Below, one piece after another: positions 22,053 through 33,711 of a stretch of DNA of 64,000 nt. Origin of the DNA: Austropuccinia psidii (lineage: Eukaryota > Basidiomycota > Pucciniomycetes > Pucciniales > Sphaerophragmiaceae); NCBI GenBank assembly GCA_023105745.1, contig JALGQZ010000007.1, forward strand, positions 2,153,592 to 2,217,591. The letters run 5' to 3'. Every line of letters starts with the position of its first letter. The stretch's first letter is position 1. The notes below the pieces were generated by a model that made no database searches, had not been told where the DNA came from, and saw only the letters and a program-made list of their open reading frames with translations. The position numbers and the translations under genes were made by a program.

Positions 22053-24346
22053 ATGCCATACCAAAATCCAAATTTCCCTTACTCAGATATCTCAAGCAGT
22101 GTACATAAGCACTATGTATTCCCTTAAGGGATTCCATAAAAATGTGGTGACACCAAGAGCAAGAAAATATTTGAGAATTATTAGAGGTAATATGACCATT
22201 TTTCACAAATACAGGACTATTCACAAAAATTAGATTAACTAAGAAGATGGCCATTACCAAATGAAATTGATAATCCTACTTATGTACCAGAAAAAGCTTC
22301 CCCACAGATCCCAATAGCAGGAATCAGTGTTACATACCTGAAAACCACCTTCTTTGAGGAAGTAAGGAACAGTTCTACTAAAGATGTTAATTGTATAATC
22401 CTGTCACAATGCTGTTTGCCAGACCTCAGCAAAGGGAACTCTTGCCGAAAAGGCTATTCAACCGGTTGAAAGACCAATCAATACTGGTAAGTTGTAGATC
22501 ACATTCCACCCTGTGACAGTACCCCCGGGTTTAGGGCACTGCATCCCAAAGTGCATGTAACTGATGGTATTACCCATGTCTCCCTCATGGAGTTACATTA
22601 GTCACAACAGGAGCCTACAAGGAACCCCCAAGGGGCGGAACCCTTGTACGCCAATGGAGCGGAAAACCCAGCAATTTCTGGTTGTTTTATTGAGACCACC
22701 GCTTGTCTCCAACCGGAATCAAACCCATGACGTTGGTAACCGTTTTATTGTCACAATGCTGTTTGCCAGACCTCAGCAAAGGGAACTCTTTCCAAAAAGG
22801 CTATTAAACAGGTTGAAAGACCAATTAATACTGGCAAGTTGTAGATCACATTCCACCCTGTGACAAATCCTATTCCAATTACTTACCCAGGACTCTAAAG
22901 ATACCTACATAATACCTGCCTTAGATGAAATATTTAAGAGATCATATGATGAAGGAATATTTCATTTACTTGTGGCATAATTTACCATAGGACTAAACAC
23001 ACATGTGTAATGACAGTTGTGGACAGATCCTTTATCAATCTTGTACTGAAAGAATGCCATGACAGCACCTCCTCAGGAGACCTATCTGAGGACAGGACAA
23101 CAGAGAAAGTCAAGACCTGTATATGGTGGCCAATGTGGCAAATGGATGTTGAAGAGTATTTCAAAACCTGTGACAGATTTCAAAAGGAAAATAAATCCAC
23201 TGGAAAGAGTTGGAAATATGATCCAAATCCAAGAACCCAGAAGACCTTGGGAAATTTTCCATCTGAATTGGGTGACTTGCTGCCACCTGGGGGTGATAGA
23301 AGCTATAATGTATTCCTATTGATTGTTGACAGGCTCAGTAAGACTCTAATCATTTTTCCATGTCACAAAGATGATACAGCCATCGATACAGCTCTTCTGA
23401 TATGGAATAGAGTAGTATCATGGACTGGAATACTCACAAACATCATTAGTGACAGATATCCCAAATTAACCTCAGCACTGTGGAAAAACCTTCACCACCA
23501 ATTTGCAACAAATTTATCCTTCTCTACAGCCTACCACCCACAAATTTATGGTCTACTTGAAATAATGATCCAAACTTTGGAAGACATTGTCAGAAGATTT
23601 TCTGCATATGGCCTAGAGCTCAAAGATTGTGATTGATTCACTCATGATTGGTGTACCCTTATACCTGCAGTGGAATTAGCATATAAAACATAAATTCATT
23701 CCAGTACCAATCAATATCTGGCTATTCTAGAAAAAGGATGGAATCCCAGACTATCCCAAGATTTCTTGAGGAAGGATTTGGTTGAAATACATCCCAAAGC
23801 TTCTAGCTTCAAAGGAATTCTAGAGAAAGCTAGAGAGCATGCAGCAAGCTGAATGAAGGACTCATTTGAATATGCCAAAGACAAATGGGACAAATCAAAT
23901 GCTACTTCAGACTTTAAAATAGGAAATCTAGTACTTGAATCTACCACTAACTTCAATAACATCAAAGGATTCAATAAGCTCAAAGACTCCCTTTCAGGAC
24001 CTTTTTTATTAAGGCCCTCCATGGGGAAAATTCTGTTGAAGTATAATTGTCTGAGGAACTTAGTAATAAGGATCATAAATTTCCAGTAAGCCTTATGAAG
24101 CCTTCAAAATCTGGTGACACTGAAAAATTCCCTCGGCATATACCTCCTGTTGAACAATCAGGTGTTAAGAAAATTGCCAAAGTTTTCAAAGAAAGAAAAT
24201 GGAGGCCTAAGAAAGTGAGGGAAATACCTTTCAGGTACAGAAACCCAATGTGCAAAGATAAATGGTTGGCAGAAAAAGACATACCTGAAGCTACCAAACT
24301 TCTCAGAAGATGCAGACACACTAGAAATAACAATATTATAAAGTAA
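22053..24346 (+). pseudogene. Element A3 pol remnant
   Basis: RT piece [16 protein letters not shown]...KYLRII (22072-22185) joins directly to RNase H tail RGNMTIFHK (22186 on). About 0.86 kb is missing compared with A2, including YIDD and the RNase H DASG. After the TRIM, integrase continues ([30 protein letters not shown]). Two zinc-finger Cys are changed to Phe/Tyr (CKTCDRC has become FKTCDRF) and the second core Asp is lost (SDRD has become SDRY). Stops occur at 23634, 23691 and 23850 and near 24045. It ends at TAA 24344-24346. Confidence 0.85.
22402..22865 (-). mobile_element. TRIM-2: second copy of the 464-bp miniature retroelement
   Basis: Terminal repeats 22402-22518 and 22749-22865 are 117 bp each, the same lengths as TRIM-1. 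AATCC flanks both sides (22397-22401, 22866-22870). The core on the minus strand has GGTTTGATTCC where TRIM-1 has GGTTCAATTCC. Both are one CpG transition away from GGTTCGATTCC, the exact pol III B-box consensus. It lies in the integrase linker of A3, in the opposite orientation to its host. Confidence 0.85.
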
Positions 24347-24370
24347 TATTTTTGTTTAAATGGGAGGGAA

Positions 24371-26158
24371 TGTGAGCCTTAAAGGTATTTTAATTTACCC
24401 AAGAGACCACAAAAAATAAAAAATGATATAATTATAAATAAGATAAATTTATTTATGAAAAAAAAATGAAAATATTAATATAAAATTTTAAAAATAATTT
24501 AAAAATAAAACTACTTTATAGTTTAAAATTGTTAAAATACCTTTTTTTACTTGAAAAAATTAAGTAAAATAAATTTTTAACAAAAAATATTCAACTTAAA
24601 ATATTTTTAGAAAAAAATTAAAGAAAAATTATTATAAATTTTAATTAAATATATAAAGATATGAAAATTATTTCATTATAGGATTACTCATCAAAAATTA
24701 GGTGGGGTCACCTCTGGGTAAAATTTCTGTAACTCAACTCTAAATAAGGTAAATTAAGCTTTTAGCATTTTATGTATAAAAATTGATACTACTCAAAAAC
24801 CTCAATTTAATTGACACCACATGTTGTGTTAACCATCAATTTTTGTGTTAAAATTTAGGTATGGTGTGTTGTTTTAAAGTTATGAGGAATTAAAGTATTT
24901 TCAATTGAAATCTCAAAATATGCATGTGTATTACATAAATGAACTTTAATTTACATATGAGGTATCAATTATTACAGTTGGGTACTGTAAAAACTCAATT
25001 GAATTACATATGTAAATTACAAGTATATGAAATGATGAGAAATTAAAGAAAAGATAAATTGGAAAGATTAATTCTGGCGCAAAAAAAAGAATCTTGACTC
25101 CAAGGGTGCCAGACTCCCCAAAATTCCTTTCTGAGAGGTGTGAGATGTCAAAATTTATGCAAAAGTTCATCAATTTTGGCCTGGAATTGAGTCACAGGGT
25201 CTGTGACTCAAATGATGATGAGGTTTTGATACCAATCAGGGCAGTTTTAACTGTTGCCAAGAGGGTAAAACTACCCTTAAGTTCAAAAAATCTTAGTAAA
25301 GACAGTTTTAACTGGTTTCTACGTCTCTTACACACATTCTGACATGCTTTGAAGACTTGAAACCAGGTATTACTATAGCAATGGCTGATTTAAGGGTCTA
25401 AAATGGCTAAAACCAGCCCTTTTTGGTATAAACTAGGGTTCAATGATGTCATAATTGGCTTTTCTGTTTTGAGAGTTTTTTGAACTACTTTCAAGAGTAA
25501 AATTTACTTTTGGAGTAAGAAAATTGGTGGCTACAAAAGAATGTCTTCTTTGCCACACTTTTTGATTCATGTTAGAATCTTTCCCTTTTATAATTAGTTT
25601 AAAACACTGTTAAACTAATAAATGAGATATTCCAACCACCATTTTTTATTTCATTTCAAACCTTTTATACACATGAAAAAATAATTATAATAATTTTTTG
25701 TAACGCTTATAATCATTTTTACCATTGAACCAACATATAAGTGAATTAAAGCATCTTTCATTACTTTCAGCTTTGTCACTTGGTTTCCAAATTTACTCTG
25801 GTCAATTTTGGGCATGGTTTTTTCTATAATAATCCTTTTAAAGAATTTTATCTTATATTAACTGACTGCAGTTCTTTGCTTAATTAATTCCAATTGAAAT
25901 TGCTCTTGAAGAAATTTCTATTGTAGCCTTAAATATCTCTTGTAGAGTATTTCTGGATAAATATTTATTGTTTGTAAAACAATAGATCTTTATAAAATTA
26001 TTGTTTCATACTAAAAAAGTTATAAACAATAAAATTGTCATTTTTTTCTCTTAAAACTCTTAAAATTTACTATTCTTAATTAAATTTTACCTTATACAAA
26101 TTTTGAGGATAGGAAAAGGTATTGATTTTTACTCAAAGTTTTATATCCACACCTTAAA
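24371..26158 (+). repeat. Element A3 3' LTR
   Basis: 1788 bp starting TGTGAGCCTTAAAGG. It ends CACACCTTAAA, so the terminal CA has mutated to AA. The palindromes of the younger LTRs are decayed here (CACCACATGTTGTG; TTTTCAATTGAAATC), consistent with age. Confidence 0.85.
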
Positions 26159-26521
26159 ATTGTTTAAGCCTTTTTTAAATGAAACAAAATATCTGTTAAT
26201 TGACAATTAAACTAAATTAATTTTTATTTCTTTTATTTTCCTAATTAATTTAATTATCAAAATTTTTGAAAATCAAAAATATTCAGTAGAAATATGCGTT
26301 TATAGAATTTAAAATATGGTTCTTAGAATATAAAGTGAAATTAAGGATAAAATTGGTGATTTATACTTAGGATATTGAAAAAAATATACTACATTGTGAG
26401 ATAATTAACAAAGCTTTATGAGGTAAAATAGAATGTTAATATAAATTACACCCTTTTAGATCCAAGTTTTGGTTTTAATTTTGCTTTTGAAAATCTCCCC
26501 CAATGTTGGAATGACTCCTAA
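26159..26521. other. Unassigned AT-rich spacer
   Basis: No reading frame, RNA or known repeat is seen between the LTR of A3 and the next LTR-like block. Confidence 0.5.
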
Positions 26522-27080
26522 TGTAAGGTGTGAATATGGAAATTTGGTTAAACAGAAAGTACTTTCCTTGTACTGAAAGAGTTTGTTTAGTTAAAATTAA
26601 GAAGGAATAATAACCCAAGAAGCCTCAAAAGAAGAAATTCTAAAATTATTCCTTTCAACTTCATTAGTATGAAACCATAAAAGGATAAAAACCTTTGTTC
26701 AAAACATTATACAAAATATATTTGAGGCTACCAAAGAATTTCTACAGCAATAATTCTTATGGATTAATTGAGAAAAATATTCCATCAAGTAGTATGAGTA
26801 AAGGATCTCTGAAAACAATATATAAATAGTAAGCTACCCAAAAATGACTAGGGAAAATACACAGACTGAGTGGCAAAGTTCATAGTCATGCAAGATGCTC
26901 CAATTCACTTTTGGGGTGGTTCAAGGCTTTAAATGAGTGCAAGAGTTACAAGAAGACATTAAAATTATTTTTTAATGTGTCTAAAAGCTTTAAATTGCTT
27001 TAAAATTGGTGGTTGAAATCCTTTATTGAGTGATTTAACAGTAACTAAACCAAATATGAAAGGAAGAATACTATAACAAT
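26522..27080 (-). repeat. Old type-A-like LTR, truncated
   Basis: It starts TGTAAGGTGTGAATATGG and follows the order of the type-A LTR (tail of U5 and R in reverse: AAGTACTTT, GAAGAAAT, AATTCACTTTTGGGGTGGTTCA near 26902, TTTAACAGT near 27038). It is heavily diverged. The rest of the LTR is missing after about 27080. Confidence 0.6.
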
Positions 27081-27602
27081 TTGATCTATAGCATTTCATC
27101 ACCTTCTCCACCCATTTGACCCTAATTAGGCAATACCATTAGTCCAGGATTAAAAAAAAAGAATTGTTTTTTCTGAATTCACTCCACCAAAAGCCAGTTC
27201 AGCCAAAAACCAAAAATTAATAATATATTGAAATTTATAGCAAAATAGACAGATACCATAGACAGCATGATACACACCTGGTGTTGCAGTCTGTTTGCTT
27301 GTAGGACGTGCAACTTGTTCTTTAAAGCAGCAAATGATCAACAGATGTGTTTACTTTTTCAAAGAAAAGCTTGATGACTTTAACAATAAGAAAAACTCAA
27401 CCTGATTTTTCCCAAGACTCCATGGGTTTCACCAGTCTTTTTCTTTTATAAATTACAAAGTAATTGATTCCATTTCAATTTGGATAAATAGTTTTTTTGG
27501 TAAATCAATCCACAAGATTTCCAAATAAAAAACCAATATAACTTTTAATTAAACTTTCTCAAGTCATAATTTTTAATTATCTTTAAAGATCAAAACATAA
27601 GA
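27081..27602. other. 3' flank of the phosphatase gene, no gene recognised
   Basis: AT-rich. A 63-codon minus-strand frame at 27150-27341 has no recognisable motif and is likely chance. The 3' UTR and polyadenylation site of the phosphatase gene should lie here. Confidence 0.4.
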
Positions 27603-29194
27603 TCACGTCAAAATAAAGCTTTGCGAGGTCAGATAGTTGTGTAGTTTTAGAAAGATTTCAATATAGGTTTTGCTTGAAAACTCAATCAAATATCGTTTGT
27701 GATGATAGCTTCTTTTGGTAACCAACAAGGTAACCATTCTGGGTTGACGGAAATCAATTCGATTGGAAATTCGCAAACATACTAAAAAGAGTCCAAAGTT
27801 TGATGAGATTGAAATACACAAATCAAGATGATTGCCCAAAAAGATCCATACCTCCCATTCAGCTGCTCTTGCCAAACCATCTGGGATAAGATTTTTTGAA
27901 AGTTTATGTTTTTTATAAGTATTTGATGAGATTAATGAAGATGAAGGTTCTTCGATTCCAAATGATGGTTCATGTAAATGTTGAATTGTCAAACCAGGAC
28001 TCCATATCATATTTTTTCCTGGTGGAGGAGCACCTTCGCCTAAGAATTTATTCCATTCAGTTTTTGTAGCTGATTTATCCCAACCTTGAACGAGTCTTAA
28101 TAGAGCGCAAAGCATTCCGACACGATGTTGGCCTTTATTACAATGTATGAGAATGGGAAGGTTGCGACAGTCTAAGACATCAGATAGGGCGCTAGCATAA
28201 ACTGAATGATCAGGTAAAGGTGTATTTGGGTCCTTGAATGATTCGATTCTATTAAAAACAGTTAAGGTTTATTAAGATTGAAAAGGAGGACAATAAAAGA
28301 GTGAGAGGCTGACCGATAATGAAAAACTTTCAAACCACGATCCTGAATCCAATTAAATGTGTGTGGTCTATAAGAGTCCTTAGATAAATACCTGATCAAT
28401 CAAAGAATTAGTAAAGAGTAGGAAAAAGAAATCTATCAAAAGCAAAAACAAAGCGAGATGAATGTTTTTTGATGAATTACAGAGTGATTTAAAACATAAG
28501 CTTACATGATTGAATTTAATTGAAGTCCATGTAGAAAAGCAAAATTTAAATGATTAGGATGACCTGAGCTAACAAAGCAAAAAAATCAAGTAATAAAGGG
28601 TGATTAAAAGATGAGAATAAATTTCAATTTAGATGAAAAGATGATTTAGATACCGATAAATTCCTGGAGCGACCAAAGAGAAGCCTATTGGAGGGACAAG
28701 AGGAGGAATCAAAGATTTTGAGAGTGAATCTAAATCGATTGAATGATCTGAAGAGTTTAAAGCTTTTAAATGATTAGAATATAGATTATGAAAAGTTTTA
28801 AATCTGTTTGAGATGATATGAAACCAATTTAAAGAAGAATTCGAATCGTTTGACCAAGGTAATTTTGAATGATTCGTTGGATTTGTATGATTTGTTTGAT
28901 TTGTTTGACTTGTTTGACTTGTTTGACTTGTAGAATGATTTGTATGATGATGATGATCGGTTGATGAAACTGAATTGAGATTTTGAGAGACTACAAGATC
29001 TAAGGAAGTTAAAGAGTGATGATAACAATATTAGAGTAATTCAAAAGATGCAATCTGAATGACTTACTATGATCTGATAATGTTCTTGATAGATGAATTA
29101 AAGAATAATTACGCTGTTGTTGATGATGATCATCTTGAGTTGAAGTAGAAATGATGAGTTTTAAGTTTGATGAAGATGAATTTATTGATTTCAT
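27603..29194 (-). CDS. Siw14/Oca-type atypical tyrosine phosphatase, five exons
   Basis: Exons (minus): 29194-29068, 28999-28654, 28568-28506, 28391-28314 and 28248-27603. They join in phase to 1260 nt, 419 residues. Introns are 68, 85, 114 and 65 nt, three starting GTAAGT, GTATCT and GTAAGC and one GTCAGC. Residues 1-130 are a Ser/Thr/Asn/Gln-rich tail with TSQTSQTSQT-like repeats. Then comes the family signature: PPIGFSLVAPGIYRSGHPN (~142-162), LNFAFLHGLQLNSIMYL, and the P-loop ILIHCNKGQHRVG, with catalytic Cys ~241 and Arg ~247 (HCx5R). In yeast, Siw14 removes the beta phosphate of 5-diphosphoinositol polyphosphates and Oca proteins affect actin and stress responses; substrate here is inferred. 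The last ~75 residues do not look conserved, and a GTATGG near 27860 could be a further splice donor. It is the only clearly intact host gene near the nest. Confidence 0.85.
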
Positions 29195-29278
29195 GATAAA
29201 AATTTGATGAATGTGTTGTGATTGATGATGGATGAGCTGTTTGATTTGAAGGAAGATTTAATTAAATTGAGGAAGGAT

Positions 29279-29350
29279 CTTGTTGACATCCAAAGGTCAA
29301 TGGCAGGGTGACCAATTTGGGTTCAGGGTTCAATCCCAACTCAAATCAAT
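29279..29350 (+). repeat. tRNA-like fragment (possible SINE remnant)
   Basis: TGGCAGGGTGA resembles a pol III A box, and GGTTCAATCCC, about 25 bases on, resembles a B box. TTGGG...CCCAA around it could be a T stem whose loop carries a direct duplication of GGGTTCA. It lies about 90 bp upstream of the phosphatase start codon. No poly-A tail or target duplication was found, so this is weak. Confidence 0.3.
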
Positions 29351-30239
29351 TTTTGAAAGTGGTTTATTTACTCCCAAGTTAAAAGTTGCAAAGTTGAATT
29401 GGGATAAGCTGAGCAGGAGTAATGTGCATGATTTCTTTCTTTGTAGCAAACCAAAAGAATGAGTGGACATTTTACAAACAGCCACTATAGTTTCATCATG
29501 GCTCATGGGACATTGGCAAACATAACTTGACTGAGGTGAGAATATAAGACTGCAAGTCTGACCTGCTGATAAAAATAGGCTGATAGTCTTTATTAACTCA
29601 ATTCAATTAGCCATTGAGGTATTAAAGAATAAATTTAATCAATCCAGTCTTCTTTGGTTTCCATACGATAGGGGTGCTCAAACATTGCCACAAATGGCTG
29701 TGTGATAGCACCAAATACGGCTGCTGGATTTGGTTATCTACTCATGCTGTATTTGCCATAACCCCCCAGATCCCTGAATCACCTCCTTTTTTTAGGGGGG
29801 GTCCCTGGTGCCCAGTATCCTCTTTTTCTTTTTTGACATCATTCTTTTTAGCCCTCAGTGTTATATCCAATAGTTTCTCTCTCTCATCCTGATCCTGTTC
29901 TTTTTTTTAAAAATTAAAATTATATTTTTTATCCTCAACTGAATTTCTATTTAGGAACAAGTGTTATCAGCAACTATGCCACAGAAGCCCATGTGCCAGG
30001 AATTTCTGGAAGACTTGCTCAGGAAAAAAAATCAAGAGACAAAACATTGCCAATGTGGATGCAAATTTTGGTGACATCAGATATACCAAGCATGGGAATG
30101 ATGATATCTGACAATATGCCAATGTTGGCCATGATGGTTGAGTAGATGCTAAGGCAGGAGGATTCATTGAATAGATTTCTGAGGCAGGTATTATGCAGTT
30201 GGTGTGATCATAATTTCTATTTATTTTTCTGTAGCTTCT
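29351..30239. other. Unassigned; possible 5' part of the Harbinger element
   Basis: No intact gene. AGGGGTGCTCAAAC near 29668 looks like a terminal sequence, but I found no matching inverted copy on the right side. 29975-30200 reads as broken protein and may be the N-terminal region of the transposase downstream. Confidence 0.35.
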
Positions 30240-31030
30240 TGGGTTTACTGTGGTGGACATTTTGTAGTTATGTTTCTTTGCATGATGTATACACTTCATA
30301 CAAGGAGTTCAGTTTGGCACATTTGTTTTATATGTCTGAAAGAGGCTTCAAGGAGTCAATACAAATGAGCTGACATGGCTTTTTTCAGATTTATAACATG
30401 ATCAAGATATGTCATCTCTTTCAAACCAACAGCTATTGCCCTCAACTTAACTTGTGCCACCAATTGGCAATGACACCGGAGCATCTTGGAAGTAATGGGA
30501 ATGGGGCATCTATTGGTCACCACAGACCAGTCAGGGTGCTGTGGTGAATGTGACCAGAAGGGTAAAAGGAGCATTTTGTTGTTGGGTTATTGGCTTCTTT
30601 GATGGCCCAATCAGGCAATGTGGGAAGAAATTTCAAACATTATGGCCAGTGAAGAACTTCTGGGCTGTGTGGGCTTTTTGGATGTACTACTATTCTACTG
30701 TTTCAATGACTTGGAATAGATGTAGAGGTCTTTCTGATCAAAAGAAACAATACTATTTGAATGTACAATTGGTTTGTGACCCACAAAAAAGAATCACAGG
30801 CCTTTTGAGTGGTTGGCCAGGATCATGTGGTGATAGCACAGTCTAACAGAGAATGGGGATTTATTTGAGCCTAAATGATTTCTTTGAAAGGGGTATGCAT
30901 TAATTTATCCCAATTTTGCATTGGTTTTGATTCTGATGTGATATGTTATTAGGTCAATATTTGCTAAGTGATTCAGCCTACCCTTTAGGGCTAAACTTAA
31001 CCCCATGCTATAGGGCATCGTAACATTCCA
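30240..31030 (+). pseudogene. PIF/Harbinger (HARBI1-like) transposase remnant
   Basis: Recognisable pieces in order: FYMSERGFKESI (~30327), CHQLAMTPEHLGSNGNGASIG (~30449-30515), VVNVTRRVKGAF (~30540), YYLNVQLVCDPQKRITGLLSGWPGS (~30753-30828), LNDFFERG and GQYLLSDSAYPL (~30953-30990). The last two pieces are joined by a 60-nt candidate intron, 30893-30952 (GTATGC...TTAG), which restores the reading phase. The family cuts and pastes DNA with a DDE domain. The copy is dead: the first catalytic region (normally GFxDGT) reads FWMYYYST, a TAA follows DSTV at 30844, and a frameshift lies near 30530. The first Asp is lost; the Asp in GSCGD and the one in SDSAY remain. Confidence 0.6.
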
Positions 31031-33711
31031 TACCATTAGTATCAGTTTCAAGCTTACCAATATAAAAATAAACAAATGAAAAATGAAAGAGAATATAAAA
31101 TATAGCAATGATGAAAACAATATATAAATAAATTGATAATTAGATAGATAAATGGTAAAGATTCCAGAAATCCCAAGTCTCAATTTGACTCTGAAAAGAT
31201 GTTACTTTTTGAAAATGAATTCCAATTATATTTTGAAGTAACTCAATAGGACCAATAATTTTGCATCTAGATGGAAGACTCAACAAGAAGGTAGCCCTAT
31301 AGCCACAGTTAAGATTGTGGACTAAAAAGAAAACCTTTCTCATAGTTAACAAGAAGTAGCTGTTCACCTCTTAATTTTTCATTTAGTTGGTTCAAGCTAC
31401 ATTGGAGACACACCCCAAGCTGTTTCCTTGAAGGTACATGTTTAGAATATGTGGGAAGATCTGGGAATATTTTGGAATTTTCATAAAAATTTGAGTGAAT
31501 TATTTTGGATGGTTAAGGAATATTACAGAATAATTGGGAAGAAAAGAAGAAAATTGATTCAACAAAATTCAATTTTTATGGTTGACCCCCCAAAAAAATT
31601 ATGCGCCACATATTTACATGTTACAACTACAAGTTTTAAACAAAAATATAAAATACACAGCCATAAATAGATTAAAATTACAGAATGATACCATACAGCT
31701 CAAAATATTGTGTGAACAATAATCTTATGGAAAAACTATAAAATCACACAGTTTCTCCATGCTACAACATCTTTAGCACCACAAATATATGAAAAAACTC
31801 AAGCAAAGAGTTTTATGCAGAAGAATTTTAATTGAAAAGTTACATTATCTCAAGATTTGTCCACCTTATTGCATCATCAAGAACAAATTAGCAATTAAAA
31901 GGAGTTTATATTAATACAGCTATATCAAAATAGGGCACAGAATCAGAATTGTATTTCACCCACCTCAAATTTGATTGTAAGAAGTAATTAAAGGCTATGA
32001 AACAAAAAATAAAATGGAATTTTTTTTATCTTATTAATAAAAAAATATGTCAAAGTGAATAAAAGAATTAAATCTCTTCATGGAACGATGCAATCCTAAA
32101 ATAAAACAAGAAGCAAAAGTTATATCAAGGATATGCATCAGAATTAAAATTAGTAATAAGATAAATAGAAACATTCAAAATGATACTTTACCCACCTTTT
32201 TTGAAAGCTTTAATGGAAGTGATCCCAAAAAAAAGTTGTGTATTTTCCCCACCTTTTCCATTTCCAAGAAAAATATCACCATATAAATTCTCTCAAATAT
32301 TTCATATGACTAGGAATAATTTCAATTTCCAGAAACTGTATTTTCCCCACTTTCTCCGCAAAGAGAAAATCTCACCAGACAAATTATCTTTAAAAAATCA
32401 TATTATATGGATAAGAAAGTGAAAACTAACAAAACTCTCTCAGAAAACATGCATAAAAGCCACAAAAACACTCTCTTATTGGTCAGAATTAGGATAGTTC
32501 CAAATAAAGTTATTAATTGAAATGATTGAGTAATCTGATTGGTCAGAGCTTGGGTAAATTTGACACATTGCTACAAAAAAATATTAATAATCACCAACTA
32601 CAAGGTCTTAACACTAAGATTTTTAAGTCCTTTAGTTTTTTGAAGCTCTATGGGGGCTTAAAAGGTATAAATAAAGGTCCTTTCTCCCAAATTTTCCCAA
32701 GAGTTGTGAAAAAAGCTCCCACCTCCAGTATCACAAACATCCCTGAACTGTGAGGATATCTAGAGTAGTATCAGTTTTTTCAGCATGAGTCAATGTAGTG
32801 GCTAAAAACTAGTAAATATAAGCTAGTACTAAGAGTTTTACATGGTAAAATGAATTGAAAATAGTAATTAAGACCCTACTGTTATGAGTAATAGTGGTGA
32901 TAACTCTATGGAGGGTGATGGTTTCAGAAGTTAAATATCACTTGACTGTAATGACTACTAGACTAATTATATCATAATTATTATAAGGATAATACTGTTG
33001 GATGACAGTTTGCCCATGTAAAAATACTAAATAAAAGATGATGAGGTGCTTTTAAAGTGAGAAAAAGACTGTGTTTATACATTTTAGGGACTTTGGGGGA
33101 CTGTTAAGCTATTTGAACATCTGAAGAGGTAAAAACTTTACTCTGGAGTCTGGATTGTGGTTCTGAACCATCAATTCCGACATCAGTAATGTCAGAATTG
33201 TGGCTTTGGGACCACAAATGATCATTCTGAATCAATAAAGGGTTAAAAAAACCCTTCACAGGAAACTTCAGCACTTCTATTAAGCCTCCAAAGTGTTTTG
33301 AAGACTAAAATTAAGAATTCTGGGAGGGTTAAGCTTTAAAAACCATTATTTAAAGTATTCAACCAGTATTGGCTGGTATGGGTTTAGTACAGACCAGTAT
33401 AGATCAAAAAACATCCAATCCATACATCTCAGTTAATAATTAGAATATTAAGGAACCAAGAAAACAGAATTGAAGGGTTTCATGATCTCTTCATTTTTTT
33501 CTGATTCATGTTTACCCTTCTTAAAACTACCAAAAGTAAGGAGAGCTTAAAGTTTTTGATGTATTTTCTTAAATCAGTATATGGCTTTAGAAACTTCCAG
33601 ACAAGATATCTCTGTCAACTTTGAAGATATTAAGATCAAAATGATAAAATATTCTAGGGCTTTATGAGCTATTTAATTTGGTACAACTTACAGCCCATGT
33701 GTATGAATATA
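31031..33711. other. Non-coding, AT-rich stretch; probable old LTR material
   Basis: No gene seen. 32238-32420 holds two diverged copies of a ~100-bp unit starting GTATTTTCCCCAC. 33160-33250 contains GTCAGAATTGTGG...CCACAA...AATAAAGGGTT, a hairpin-forming block also found near 46190-46245. This suggests remnants of one repeat family. Confidence 0.4.
32666..32673 (+). promoter_or_regulatory. TATA-like box in non-coding repeat
   Basis: GGTATAAATAAAGG, followed by a pyrimidine-rich TCCTTTCTCCC, has the layout of an LTR promoter, like CATAAAAGG plus CT-rich sequence in LTR C. No gene follows. Confidence 0.25.

Larger units (their letters stand above)
22051..26158 (+). mobile_element. Element A3: truncated and deleted type-A element with 3' LTR
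   Basis: The 3' part of a Ty3/Gypsy element A starts abruptly in RT next to the LTR of element B. It has an internal deletion, a TRIM insertion, the end of pol, a PPT (24361-24370) and an LTR (24371-26158). Its 5' part should lie beyond the 5' LTR of B, left of the window. It is the oldest layer of this nest. Confidence 0.85.
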
